Positions 36,846 to 45,769 of a stretch of DNA of 64,000 bases are shown in pieces. The DNA is from Corynebacterium lubricantis DSM 45231. GTDB lineage: Bacteria > Actinomycetota > Actinomycetes > Mycobacteriales > Mycobacteriaceae. The stretch's first letter is position 1. Every line of letters starts with the position of its first letter. The notes beneath the pieces are model-generated. The model was not told the DNA's origin and searched no databases. It was given only the letters and a program-made list of their open reading frames with translations. Both the position numbers and the translations under genes were made by a program. The stretch covers positions 89,515-153,514 of the forward strand of contig NZ_KB902236.1 in assembly GCF_000379425.1 (NCBI RefSeq). The letters are read 5' to 3'.

Positions 36846-39296
36846 GTGACTGCATTGAAATCCCTAGCAAAACTACTTGGAGCCATCGTTTTGGCTGCTG
36901 TAGTGATCGCAGCGTGTCTAGCCCCTTTCGCGGGTATTGGCGGTGTCGCCGTCGCCCGAACGAATGAGACGATGCAATCTAATCTTTCCGATCTTACCGA
37001 CGGAACATCCCCGGGCGTGACTACGATTACTGATGTTAATGGTGACCCAATGGCATGGCTATACAACCAGCGCCGCCACGAGGTTGCACCCGAGGAGATC
37101 TCGCAGTCTGTTAAAGACGCATTGGTCGCCATTGAGGATCGTCGCTTTTACGAGCACGATGGCGTGGATATCCAGGGCACCGCTCGTGCTTTGTTTACGA
37201 ACCTCGCTGCCGGTGGTGTCGAGCAGGGTGCGTCCACGATTAATCAGCAGTACGTCAAGAACTACTTGCTCCTGGTTGATGCGGAATCCACCGAGGAACA
37301 GATGCAGGCTACTGAGCAGTCCATTCCCCGCAAGCTGCGCGAGATGAAGATGGCTAGTGATCTGGATAAGAACTTGTCCAAGGATGAGATTCTCGGCCGC
37401 TACCTCAACATTGTTCCTTTCGGTAATCACGCTTACGGCATCGAGGCCGCCGCGCGTACCTATTACGGCATTAGTGCTGCGGAGCTGACTCCTCCACAAT
37501 CGGCACTTCTTGTCGGAATCGTGCAGTCCTCGGAAGCGCTGAACCCGTATTACAACCCCGAGGGCGCAACCGAACGGCGCAATACTGTCTTGCAGGCAAT
37601 GGCGGATGCCGGCTACCTCGAGCAAGCGGAAGCTGACGGATATGTCCAAGAACCGCTCGGTATCTTGGATTCCCCAGCTACCTTGCCCAACGGCTGTATC
37701 GCTGCCGAAGACCGCGGGTTCTTGTGCGATTACGCCCTGAACTACCTGAAGAACCAGGGAATGACCGACGAGCAGCTGCGCAACGATTCCTACACAATTC
37801 GGACCACTCTGGAACCCGATGCCCAAAACGCCGCACACAACGCCGTCACCTCCAACGTCGACCCTTATGCAGCTGGCGTCGCTGGCGTGATGAACGTTGT
37901 GCGTCCAGGTGAAAACTCCCGCGATATTGCCGCCATGGTCTCATCGCGCAATTACGGGCTCAGTATCGACGACGGGCAGACCTACCTCCCACAACCCAGT
38001 TCCTTAGTGGGCAACGGCGCAGGTTCTGTGTTCAAGTTGTTCACGGCAGCTGTCGCAATTGAAAAGGGCATGGGCATTGACACCATGCTGCCTGTTCCCA
38101 ACCGAACCGAGGTCTACGGCCTGGGTGACGGTGGTGCCAGGAACTGCCCGGCCGGTGCCTACTGTGTAGAAAACGCAGGCAACTACCCAGCTGAGTTGTC
38201 GCTGAAAGACGCATTGTCCCAATCCCCGAACACTACTTTTGTCGAACTCATTGATGAAGTTGGCGTGTCAGAGACCGTGGACATGGCCGTGCGCCTGGGC
38301 CTGCGCTCCTACGAAGGTGAGGGCACTCACGGCGATACCTCCATCGCCCAGTACACAAAAGATGCCAACCTCGGTTCCTTTACCTTGGGTACCACCGCTG
38401 TGAACGCTTTGGAGCTGTCCAACGTGGGTGCCACAATCGCCTCCGGTGGTCGTTGGTGCGAGCCCAACCCGATCGCGGAGGTCACCGACCGCCAGGGGCG
38501 AGAGGTCTATATCGAGCGCCCTGATTGCGAATCTGTGATGGACCAGGACGTGGCTTACGCACTCGCGGACGCACTCAGCGGAGACGCCGTTGACGGCACC
38601 GCAGAAAACGCCGCGAATCAGTACGGTTGGTCCGCTCCTGTGTCGGCGAAAACCGGAACCACCGAATCAAACCAGTCGTCGGCGTTTATCGGTTTCAACG
38701 GTGCTCTTTCTGCCGCGCCATACATTTTCAACGACGGCACCAGCACCACCCCACTGTGTACTTCACCAGTGCGCCAGTGCGGTGACGGATCGCTTTTCGG
38801 TGGTCGCGAGCCCGCACAAACGTGGTTCTCTGCAGCAACGAATATTCCCGGGGCGGCCCAAGGCCGGCTCCCGGAGGCTGATGCCCGGTTTCTAGCTGGC
38901 GAGTCTCAAACGCTTCTCGACGATGTCAAGGGACTCAGCGAGCAGGACGCTCGCCGACAATTAGAAGAAGCAGGCTACAACGTCGAAACCCGCCAGGTGG
39001 CAGGTAACGGTGTTCCCCGCAACAACGTTGTGGCTGCACGCTCCGAAAACCAGATTCTCACATCTGGGGCGACAGTGATCCTGGATATTTCCGATGGCAC
39101 CTCTGATGCTCCAGCGCCAACGCCACAGCAGGGCGGCGCCGAGTCCGGCACAAACAACGGTGGAACCCAGGACACGGGCAGCAACCAGGGCAACCGTGGC
39201 AGGTCACCAGCGCCGACATCGCCCACTGTTCAGGATCTGCAGGATGAAGCTGAACGCGTCGGCCAGCAACTCGCCGATCTGTTCAACAGCCTCTAA
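36846..39296 (+). CDS. ponA: Bifunctional class A penicillin-binding protein with PASTA domain
   Basis: The 816-residue protein has one N-terminal transmembrane helix, a GT51 domain (EDRRFYEHDGVD; GASTINQQYVKN) and a transpeptidase domain with SVFK, SPN and KTGTTES motifs. One PASTA domain (about residues 695-760) and a Gly/Asn/Pro-rich tail follow. It polymerises and cross-links peptidoglycan and corresponds to C. glutamicum Pbp1a and mycobacterial PonA2. The GTG start has TAGGGT exactly 7 nt upstream, indicating leaderless translation. It is divergent from whcA. Confidence 0.95.
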   Translation: MTALKSLAKLLGAIVLAAVVIAACLAPFAGIGGVAVARTNETMQSNLSDLTDGTSPGVTTITDVNGDPMAWLYNQRRHEVAPEEISQSVKDALVAIEDRRFYEHDGVDIQGTARALFTNLAAGGVEQGASTINQQYVKNYLLLVDAESTEEQMQATEQSIPRKLREMKMASDLDKNLSKDEILGRYLNIVPFGNHAYGIEAAARTYYGISAAELTPPQSALLVGIVQSSEALNPYYNPEGATERRNTVLQAMADAGYLEQAEADGYVQEPLGILDSPATLPNGCIAAEDRGFLCDYALNYLKNQGMTDEQLRNDSYTIRTTLEPDAQNAAHNAVTSNVDPYAAGVAGVMNVVRPGENSRDIAAMVSSRNYGLSIDDGQTYLPQPSSLVGNGAGSVFKLFTAAVAIEKGMGIDTMLPVPNRTEVYGLGDGGARNCPAGAYCVENAGNYPAELSLKDALSQSPNTTFVELIDEVGVSETVDMAVRLGLRSYEGEGTHGDTSIAQYTKDANLGSFTLGTTAVNALELSNVGATIASGGRWCEPNPIAEVTDRQGREVYIERPDCESVMDQDVAYALADALSGDAVDGTAENAANQYGWSAPVSAKTGTTESNQSSAFIGFNGALSAAPYIFNDGTSTTPLCTSPVRQCGDGSLFGGREPAQTWFSAATNIPGAAQGRLPEADARFLAGESQTLLDDVKGLSEQDARRQLEEAGYNVETRQVAGNGVPRNNVVAARSENQILTSGATVILDISDGTSDAPAPTPQQGGAESGTNNGGTQDTGSNQGNRGRSPAPTSPTVQDLQDEAERVGQQLADLFNSL

Positions 39297-39303
39297 AAAA
39301 GAC

Positions 39304-39756
39304 CTAGCTAGAAAGGCGGTCCTTGACCGCCTGGGAAAGCCGCTTGCCATCTACCTGGCCGGCGGCTTTTTCCGTGGCAACCTTCATGACCGAGCCCATG
39401 TCCTTCATGGATTCGGCTCCGGATTCGGCCACGGCCTCGTCGACAAGCGCTGCAACCTCGTCGTCGGAAAGCTGTGCTGGCTGGTAATCCTCGAACACTG
39501 CTACCTCGGCGAGCTCGGCATCCGCGAGCTCTTGACGGCCGTTCTCCGCGTAGATCTGAGCGGATTCCTTGCGCTTCTTGATCTCGCGGGCCACAACCTT
39601 GAGCACGTCCTCGTCGGTGAGTTCGTGCTTGGCACCGGAGGTCTCCTCCGTCTGAATGGCGGCAAGCAGCATGCGGATCGCGCCGAGGCGGACCTTGTCC
39701 TTCGCTTTCATTGCGGTTTTCATGTCATCGCGGATTGTGTCTTTTAGTTCACTCAT
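39304..39756 (-). CDS. GatB/YqeY domain protein
   Basis: The 150-residue protein matches the YqeY family: LKDTIRDDMKTAMKAKDKVR, then LGAIRMLLAAIQ and the C-terminal VMKVATEKAAGQVDGKRLS. It resembles the tRNA-binding tail of GatB; its function is not settled. TACTCT stands 7 nt before the ATG (leaderless). Its last codons form a hairpin (AGGCGGTC/GACCGCCT, 39314-39332) followed on the minus strand by TTTCTAG and later six T, so the terminator appears to overlap the coding end. Confidence 0.85.
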   Translation of the reverse strand: MSELKDTIRDDMKTAMKAKDKVRLGAIRMLLAAIQTEETSGAKHELTDEDVLKVVAREIKKRKESAQIYAENGRQELADAELAEVAVFEDYQPAQLSDDEVAALVDEAVAESGAESMKDMGSVMKVATEKAAGQVDGKRLSQAVKDRLSS

Positions 39757-39791
39757 GGGCTCAAGAGTACGCCACGGGTAGGATTGACACG
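39757..39791. promoter_or_regulatory. 35-bp divergent promoter region (yqeY / metallophosphoesterase)
   Basis: Only 35 bp separate the two start codons. The minus-strand -10 is TACTCT (39764-39769) and the plus-strand -10 is TAGGAT (39779-39784); each stands exactly 7 nt from its ATG. Both -35 regions would lie in or beyond the opposite -10, so binding should be mutually exclusive. Confidence 0.6.
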
Positions 39792-40703
39792 ATGAAGTTC
39801 TCCTCGATCCTCCGCACTACCGGAACACTAGCCGCCACCGGTGCCTTTGCTGGCGCTGTCGCGATCGCTTACGGTGTCAGCGAATTGAATAACTTCCGCC
39901 TGAAAACCTACGAGCTACCGCTCCTCGAGCCCGGCACCCTGCGTGGAAAAGAGGCTTTTACGATCCTCCACGTCTCGGACCTGCACATGATCAAGGGCCA
40001 GGAGACGAAGATTGCTTGGGTCTCGGCACTCGACGCGCTATCCCCTGACCTGGTGATTAACACCGGCGATAATCTTTCCGACGAGCGCGGGGTCCCCGAT
40101 GCCCTGCGCGCGCTCGGCCCGCTGCTCGACCGACCCGGCGCGTTCGTCTTCGGCACCAACGACTATTGGGCGCCGCGCATGGTCAACCCACTGAAGTACC
40201 TCACGGGCACCAAGCGCACTCCCTCGTACGTAGATTTGCCGTGGAAGGGCATGCGCGCCGCATTCATCGAGCACGGTTGGCAGGACGCCACGCACCAGCG
40301 GCTCGAGTTCCAGGTCGGTTCGGTGCGCCTCGCTATCACGGGTGTCGACGACCCCCACCACGAACTCGACGACTACGACCAGATCGCGGGTCCGCCAAAC
40401 GAGGACGCCGATCTGACGATCGGCTTATTGCACGCGCCTTATCGACGAGTGCTTGAGCGCTTCGAATCCGACGGCTACCAGCTCGCTTTGTCCGGCCATA
40501 CCCATGGCGGTCAAATCTGCCTGCCTGGTGAGCGCGCAATTATCACCAACGCGGACATCGACAGGAAGCGTGCTTCCGGCCTGCACCGATTCGGCCACAT
40601 GTGGATGGAGGTCAGCAACGGGCTGGGCACCTCGCGTTATGCTCCGGTCCGCATCTTCTGCCCGCCGTCGGCCGCGCTGATTAGGGTCACTGAACGCAGC
40701 TAG
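39792..40703 (+). CDS. Calcineurin-like metallophosphoesterase, membrane-anchored
   Basis: The 303-residue protein has an N-terminal signal anchor (about residues 12-28) and a metallophosphoesterase core. HVSDLHM, NTGDN and SGHTHGGQI are the metal motifs. The usual GNHD reads GTNDYW here, so His is replaced by Asn-Asp, a known variant in actinobacterial homologues (Rv3683). The ATG at 39792 is supported by the 7-nt spaced TAGGAT. The substrate is unknown; envelope phosphodiester cleavage is a guess. Confidence 0.84.
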   Translation: MKFSSILRTTGTLAATGAFAGAVAIAYGVSELNNFRLKTYELPLLEPGTLRGKEAFTILHVSDLHMIKGQETKIAWVSALDALSPDLVINTGDNLSDERGVPDALRALGPLLDRPGAFVFGTNDYWAPRMVNPLKYLTGTKRTPSYVDLPWKGMRAAFIEHGWQDATHQRLEFQVGSVRLAITGVDDPHHELDDYDQIAGPPNEDADLTIGLLHAPYRRVLERFESDGYQLALSGHTHGGQICLPGERAIITNADIDRKRASGLHRFGHMWMEVSNGLGTSRYAPVRIFCPPSAALIRVTERS

Positions 40704-40743
40704 ATTTCATTGACTTCGCCGATTGGGACCGATGATGGGCGAT

Positions 40744-40773
40744 TTGGGGTCTTTCGAAAACCGGGCGTATAGT
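40744..40773 (+). promoter_or_regulatory. Promoter of tRNA-Pro
   Basis: TTGGGG (40744-40749) and TATAGT (40768-40773) are separated by 18 nt and lie 25 nt before the tRNA. The following run ACTTTTTAG precedes the mature 5' end. Confidence 0.55.
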
Positions 40774-40798
40774 TTTCGATAGCACTTTTTAGTTGCAT

Positions 40799-40872
<74 letters not shown>

Positions 40873-40881
40873 CTCAGATGC

Positions 40882-40912
40882 AGCCCACCCTATTACCGGG
40901 TGGGCTTTCCTG
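40882..40912 (+). terminator. Terminator of tRNA-Pro
   Basis: AGCCCACCC and GGGTGGGCT pair perfectly around a 7-nt loop and are followed by TTCCTGTTTCTT. Confidence 0.85.
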
Positions 40913-41028
40913 TTTCTTGGGTCGCCAATCAATAGGGTTTCGTACACACTTTCGGGGTTGATAAGTTGCGGTGTCCACCGGCTGCGTTATCTTCGTAACT
41001 CCAACTGAACAACTGAAGATAAGGACTG

Positions 41029-41328
41029 ATGCCCGTGCGTCTGTTTGTGATCCGTCACCCAAAGAGGGCCGATGGCACTGACTGGGACGAAACCCGCCCC
41101 GCACACGACATTGAACGAATCATTGAGTCCCCCGGAGACGGAACTGCAGTGCACTTCGAGCACATGTGGCTGCGCCACACCGCAGAGAAGATCTACGGCA
41201 AGGACGCCCTCCGAGCAGTCTTTCTGGACACGATCATCTGCAACGAGGACGATGACGAATATTCCTACCGCAGCTACGAGATGATCGAATCCGAGAACTA
41301 CAGGCCGCGCCCGGCCCGACCAGCCTAA
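41029..41328 (+). CDS. Hypothetical protein
   Basis: The 99-residue soluble protein begins MPVRLFVIRHPKRADG and has a very acidic centre (CNEDDDEYSYRSYEMIES). The frame has an AAGGAC ribosome-binding site close to the ATG. VIRHPKR is reminiscent of the histidine-phosphatase RHG start but the family is otherwise not matched. Its end overlaps the end of the convergent heptad-repeat gene by 4 nt. No function is proposed. Confidence 0.6.
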   Translation: MPVRLFVIRHPKRADGTDWDETRPAHDIERIIESPGDGTAVHFEHMWLRHTAEKIYGKDALRAVFLDTIICNEDDDEYSYRSYEMIESENYRPRPARPA

Positions 41329-42773
41329 GCGGACGGGGCAGTCGGAGCAGCCGGAGCGGGCTGCACTGCCGGGGCAGCTTCGCGGCTACGCAGCGCCTCC
41401 ACGCCCAGCACAGCGAGTACCACCGACAGCGCTAGCGCGATCCACATCGCCTGCTGGTTTCCGTGGTTACCCGCAGCGGAGACAACCGTGGTGGTCCAGT
41501 GCAGTGGCATGAAGGCGGCCACGTGCTCCCAGGCCGCTGCCACAGTGCCCACGCTGGCGGTCTTCCACACCCAGCCCACAACGCCGACCTGGATGGCGGC
41601 GAATGCGGCCGCGATACCAGCACCGATGCGTGGGCCGAAAACATTCAGCACCAGCCAGGTCACGCCGGTCGCTGCAGCCACCGCGGTAAACAGCGCCGCG
41701 GCGAAAAGCAACATGGCCACAGGGGTCAGGCCAGCACCCAACACCATCACCAAGATCAGGCCGATGACGGTCAGGAAGGCGGCGCCAAAGCCTGCAATGG
41801 ACCAGCGAGAGCCCGGCGCGGCATAGGCGGCCAGGGCGAGCGCCAATCCGCCGAGCACCATCAAGGCCGCGATCAACATGGCCACCAGGGGTGACAGCGC
41901 CGAGGTCACTGCCTCTTCCTCCTCGGCAGCCGCGGTGGTCTCCGCTGCGCCGGCTGCCTGCGGGGTCGGGCCCGGGATGGCACGGCGCACCGTATCGATC
42001 TTGTCGCCGGTGTTGGTAGCAATCGTGTCTACTTGGGTGGCGCCGTCGGCAAGTTCCTGGGAGCCATCGCGGGCAGTGGTGACCCCGTCGCGCAGCTGGG
42101 CCAAACCGTTTGCCAGCTCGGTCGAACCGGTGGTGGCCTGGTACATGCCGTCGAAGAATGGGTAGCCCGGGGTGGCCAGCTGGTTGGCTAGCTCTCGGGA
42201 GCCGTCACGTAATTGGTTCAGCTGGGTCACAATGTCCTCGGGCAGCTGGGCCACCTCGACCTGTCCGCGCAGGTCTGTTAGCGATTGTCGGGCTGCTTGC
42301 ACCTCGGGGTCTTGAACTCCTTCGGTATCAGCCACCGCGCGGTCGATGGCACCGATCACCTGGCCCTTAATCGCCTCGAAGCCCACCACCGCGTTCACGG
42401 CAGTGCCTACCCCGTCGGCGACCTGGTTCGCGCCGGAACCGAGCTCAGCCAAGCCTCCGGAAAGCGCATTCATGCCGTTGGAAAGTTCCTGGGCGCCTTG
42501 CTGTGCTGTGTCGGCACCACCGGCAAGCTCATCCAGACCGTCGCGCAGGGCCACGCTGCCGTCTTTGAGCTGCGTGGTGCCCTGGGTGAGAAAGCCCGTC
42601 TGGGCGCCTGCTTCACCGGTGGCGCGGCGGGCGTCGATAAGCGAATCGGGGCCTGGGGTTGCTGCGGGCGCACCGGTGACCTGCTCGCCGCTGCTCCACG
42701 TGGTGGCGGGACTCATGGGAAGAAACGCACCCACGATGAGGACGATGACGGCGGCGATCAGGCGGAGCTTCAT
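41325..42773 (-). CDS. YhgE/Pip-like membrane protein with XXXLXXG heptad repeats
   Basis: The 482-residue protein has an N-terminal membrane helix and an extracellular helical region rich in Leu/Gly heptads (GTTQLKDGSVALRDGLDELA; NALSGGLAELGSGANQVADG). A C-terminal set of about six transmembrane helices of ABC-2/YhgE type follows. YhgE/Pip proteins are linked to phage infection and to type VII (ESX) export in Gram-positive bacteria; this one lacks the large N-terminal Pip domain. It is transcribed on its own, downstream of the mrp operon on the same strand (57 nt gap), so read-through is possible. Confidence 0.72.
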   Translation of the reverse strand: MKLRLIAAVIVLIVGAFLPMSPATTWSSGEQVTGAPAATPGPDSLIDARRATGEAGAQTGFLTQGTTQLKDGSVALRDGLDELAGGADTAQQGAQELSNGMNALSGGLAELGSGANQVADGVGTAVNAVVGFEAIKGQVIGAIDRAVADTEGVQDPEVQAARQSLTDLRGQVEVAQLPEDIVTQLNQLRDGSRELANQLATPGYPFFDGMYQATTGSTELANGLAQLRDGVTTARDGSQELADGATQVDTIATNTGDKIDTVRRAIPGPTPQAAGAAETTAAAEEEEAVTSALSPLVAMLIAALMVLGGLALALAAYAAPGSRWSIAGFGAAFLTVIGLILVMVLGAGLTPVAMLLFAAALFTAVAAATGVTWLVLNVFGPRIGAGIAAAFAAIQVGVVGWVWKTASVGTVAAAWEHVAAFMPLHWTTTVVSAAGNHGNQQAMWIALALSVVLAVLGVEALRSREAAPAVQPAPAAPTAPSA

Positions 42774-42830
42774 GGTTGAAAACCTAGCGTTTCCACCACG
42801 AAACCCCGGGTAGGCGCACCGCTGCTGGCA

Positions 42831-43208
42831 TTAGGCCTTTTCGGATTCTTCCTGCTCCTGCTTGCGTGCTTCGAATACTTCTGGCTTTTCTAGGTTGATG
42901 TCGTCGTCGATAGGCGCGACCATCTGCGTGCCACGCAACACGGCGGAACGGGCAATGAGCAACGACCCCATCGCTGATGTACCCAACAGCACCACCACTG
43001 CGAACAGCGCGATGAAAAAGCTCCACAGGGATGGGTCCTTAAACCAGATACCCAACACCACGAAGGACACGCCGAAGCCCGATGCCGTGCCCACCGCGGA
43101 GATGCGCGCGTACACGTCGTAGAAGGCCACAAGGCCTAAGGCACAAATAGCGAAGTTGAGCGCACCGACGACGATGAGGATGTCGCCAATGATGTTCATG
43201 ACCTGCAT
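42831..43208 (-). CDS. mrpG: Mrp antiporter subunit G
   Basis: The 125-residue protein has three transmembrane helices (about residues 5-27, 37-58, 63-85) and matches MnhG/MrpG (ILIVVGALNFAICALGLVAF; RISAVGTASGFGVSFVVLG). The charged C-terminus (EKPEVFEARKQEQEESEKA) is unusual in length. It is the last gene of the operon and overlaps mrpF by 1 nt. Confidence 0.9.
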   Translation of the reverse strand: MQVMNIIGDILIVVGALNFAICALGLVAFYDVYARISAVGTASGFGVSFVVLGIWFKDPSLWSFFIALFAVVVLLGTSAMGSLLIARSAVLRGTQMVAPIDDDINLEKPEVFEARKQEQEESEKA

Positions 43209-43465
43209 TAACGTTCACCTCGCAGCAGCGCGCGCGAGAAGGACACGGCGGATAGGAAGCCGACCAAGGCGGCAACGAGCACGATGTCCAAGGTGTAGCT
43301 GGATCCGCCACGGAAGCCCAAGAGGGCGAGCAGGCCGATCAGGATGAACATCATGAGGTCGGCGGCGGTGGCGCGGTCGGCGCGGGACGGTCCGACGAGC
43401 ATGCGGTAGCCGGCCGGGACCGCGCACATGCCGAAGATGGCGATGGCGATATCGATGGCGATCAT
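43208..43465 (-). CDS. mrpF: Mrp antiporter subunit F
   Basis: The 85-residue protein has three transmembrane helices and the MrpF signature MLVGPSRADRATAADLM. It overlaps mrpE by 4 nt and mrpG by 1 nt, so translation is coupled. It forms part of the Mrp complex exchanging Na+ or K+ for protons. Confidence 0.9.
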   Translation of the reverse strand: MIAIDIAIAIFGMCAVPAGYRMLVGPSRADRATAADLMMFILIGLLALLGFRGGSSYTLDIVLVAALVGFLSAVSFSRALLRGER

Positions 43466-43842
43466 GGTTGAGCCTCCTCGTTGAGCTCGGGGTGAATCAT
43501 CAGCCCTTTGAGCATGCGGGTTTCCATGTCTCGTAGGTCGGCGCGGAGCGCGTCGGCACTATCGTGGTACAGCCCGTGCACGTACATCACGCGCACGCCC
43601 TTGTCGGTGGTTTCGCCCGCACCGACGACGAGCGTACCGGGGGTGACCGTGATCAGGGCTGCGATCAGGGTGTAGAAGCCTTCAGTGAGGCTGACGCATT
43701 CGTAGCGGGCGATGCATGGGGTGGCGTCGTTGCCTGGGGTGACCACGTCCTTGATCACCGACGAGTTGGCCACTGCGAACTCTTTTGCGTACCAGGCCCA
43801 GAATCCGAGGACTCTCAAAGGCCAGGAAAGGATCGAACTCAT
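43462..43842 (-). CDS. mrpE: Mrp antiporter subunit E
   Basis: The 126-residue protein matches the MrpE/MnhE ending (VTPGTLVV, MYVHGLYHDSADALRADL). It is shorter than usual because the N-terminal membrane helices are reduced to one weak segment. Overlaps of 4 nt join it to mrpD and mrpF. Confidence 0.87.
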   Translation of the reverse strand: MSSILSWPLRVLGFWAWYAKEFAVANSSVIKDVVTPGNDATPCIARYECVSLTEGFYTLIAALITVTPGTLVVGAGETTDKGVRVMYVHGLYHDSADALRADLRDMETRMLKGLMIHPELNEEAQP

Positions 43843-45350
43843 GCGTTCATCACCGCGCTTACGTAGCTAGTAGTATCCATGAGATTTTCGGTTGCCACCT
43901 CGGCCCAGCCCATGAGCACCTGGGCACCGAGACCAATGGCGAGAGTGAGCACCGCCAGGATAACGGCCGGCGCACCCAGCCAGAATCCCACGCGGGCAGG
44001 TGCTGCAGTATCGACGGGCACGCGCGCCTTGGAGGCGTGGCCCCAGAACATGCCGTTCCAGATCTTCAGCATGGACAGCAGGGTGATCAGGGACACGATC
44101 ACCATGATGACCAGCGCGTAGATCTCGCCTGCGTCCCAGGCTGCCAGCATCAGGGAGAACTTGGCCACGAAGCCGGAGAACGGCGGGATACCGGCAAGTG
44201 AGAGGGCTGCGGCGAAGAAGGCCACGGCCATCCACGGTTCGCGGCGGGCGATGCCTGCCAGGTCCCCGATCTTGCCGGTGCCGTATCTGACTTCGACGGC
44301 GCCTGTGGACATGAATAGCGATGCCTTCACAATCATGTGGTGCACCAGGTAGAAGATGCCGGCGGTAATGCCAAGCTGGGTGAAAATGCCCAGGCCCAGC
44401 AAAATGTAGCCCAGCTGGGAGACCATGTGGAAGGTCAGGATCGAGCGGGCGTCCTTCTCGCCTACTGCGCCGAGCACGCCGATGAGCATGGTCAGCGAGA
44501 AGAGCAGAACCAGGATCCAGAGGAATCGCTCGTCGCCGTCGAACATGACGGCGTAGATGCGATACAGAATGTACACCGCGACCTTGGTGTGCAGGCCCGA
44601 AAAGAGCGCAGTTACAGCCGGGGAGGTGTACGGGTAGCTGCGTGCCAGCCAGGAGTGCACTGGCACCACCGAGGCTTTGGTCAGCATGGACAGCATCACA
44701 ATGGAGGTAGCAATGGCCACGGCCGGGTCGGCGGAGGCCGCGCCGTCGAGCTGCGCCAGGTTCACGGTGCCGGCGGTGCCGTACACCATGGCTACACCGG
44801 CCAGGAACATCGTGGAGGCCAGCAGGTTGGCGGTAACGAACAGGCGCACGCCGCCGACCATGATGTTGCCGCCGCGGCGGTGGATGGACAGCACGTACAG
44901 TCCGTAACTTGGTAGCAGCATCACTTCGAGGAACACGAAGAAGTTGAAGATATCCGCCGTGAGAATCGCTCCGTTGACACCGGTCATAAGCACAAGGATC
45001 AGTGGCGCGAAGTACGGTTCCTTCGCATATCCGCTGGCTACTGCAAACCAGGCGGAGGCCAGCGCGAGGATGCCAGTGGTGGTCAGCATCAGGGCGGCGA
45101 ACATGTCGGCCGCAAACGGAATCGCGATGCCGAAAGGCCAGTTACCTGTGCCGGAGGCGAATGTGGTGCCGTCGAGCGTGCCGTAGATCAGAAAACCGGA
45201 GGCGATCTGTGCTGCGATCAGCGTGGCAAACATGCCCACGTATTGCAGCCACAGGGGGCGGCGGACCATCACAAGGAAGCCGGCGACTACCAGCGGGATG
45301 GCAACGTAGAGGGTGAGGTAGGTGCTCACCAGGTCGTAGTTGAGTGTCAT
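43839..45350 (-). CDS. mrpD: Mrp antiporter subunit D
   Basis: The 503-residue protein is a NuoL/M/N-like proton-translocating subunit with about 14 transmembrane helices. The key Lys and Glu regions are visible in LTKASVVPVHSWLARSYPY and FFVFLEVMLLPSYGLYVLS. Along with MrpA it forms the ion path. It overlaps mrpC and mrpE by 4 nt each. Confidence 0.93.
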   Translation of the reverse strand: MTLNYDLVSTYLTLYVAIPLVVAGFLVMVRRPLWLQYVGMFATLIAAQIASGFLIYGTLDGTTFASGTGNWPFGIAIPFAADMFAALMLTTTGILALASAWFAVASGYAKEPYFAPLILVLMTGVNGAILTADIFNFFVFLEVMLLPSYGLYVLSIHRRGGNIMVGGVRLFVTANLLASTMFLAGVAMVYGTAGTVNLAQLDGAASADPAVAIATSIVMLSMLTKASVVPVHSWLARSYPYTSPAVTALFSGLHTKVAVYILYRIYAVMFDGDERFLWILVLLFSLTMLIGVLGAVGEKDARSILTFHMVSQLGYILLGLGIFTQLGITAGIFYLVHHMIVKASLFMSTGAVEVRYGTGKIGDLAGIARREPWMAVAFFAAALSLAGIPPFSGFVAKFSLMLAAWDAGEIYALVIMVIVSLITLLSMLKIWNGMFWGHASKARVPVDTAAPARVGFWLGAPAVILAVLTLAIGLGAQVLMGWAEVATENLMDTTSYVSAVMNA

Positions 45351-45769
45351 CGCTGCTTTTCACCAACTTCTGGGGTGTCCGCTGGGTTAGGTGCGAGTTC
45401 CTGGTAGAACTCGTCAGCATCGTCAGCGTCGGGGCGGGCGTGAGATTCTTCGGAGAGGTCGTCGTCGGCACGCGTTGCATCGCCTGGCTTGCCGACGATC
45501 GCCGTGACCAGCATGAAGATCGTAATGGAGAAAGAAATCACGATGGCGGTCAGAACGAAGGCCTGGGGCAGCGGGTCGGCGGCCGTGGCTGTGTCGGTGT
45601 GGGCTCCGAAGGGTTCGTCGCGCCAGCTGATGCCGCCGGCGGCCAGGATCATCAGGTTGACTGCGTGGCTGAGCAGGACGAAACCGATGGAAATGCGGAA
45701 CATGTCGGGGCGCATCATCAGATACACGGCGCCCGCCATGAGGATTCCAACTGTCAAAGCGAGAATCAT
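45347..45769 (-). CDS. mrpC: Mrp antiporter subunit C
   Basis: The 140-residue protein is NuoK-like with three transmembrane helices (LTVGILMAGAVYLMMR; GFVLLSHAVNLMILAAGG; LTAIVISFSITIFMLVTAIVG) and a disordered acidic tail absent from many MrpC proteins. It overlaps mrpA and mrpD by 4 nt. Confidence 0.91.
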   Translation of the reverse strand: MILALTVGILMAGAVYLMMRPDMFRISIGFVLLSHAVNLMILAAGGISWRDEPFGAHTDTATAADPLPQAFVLTAIVISFSITIFMLVTAIVGKPGDATRADDDLSEESHARPDADDADEFYQELAPNPADTPEVGEKQR

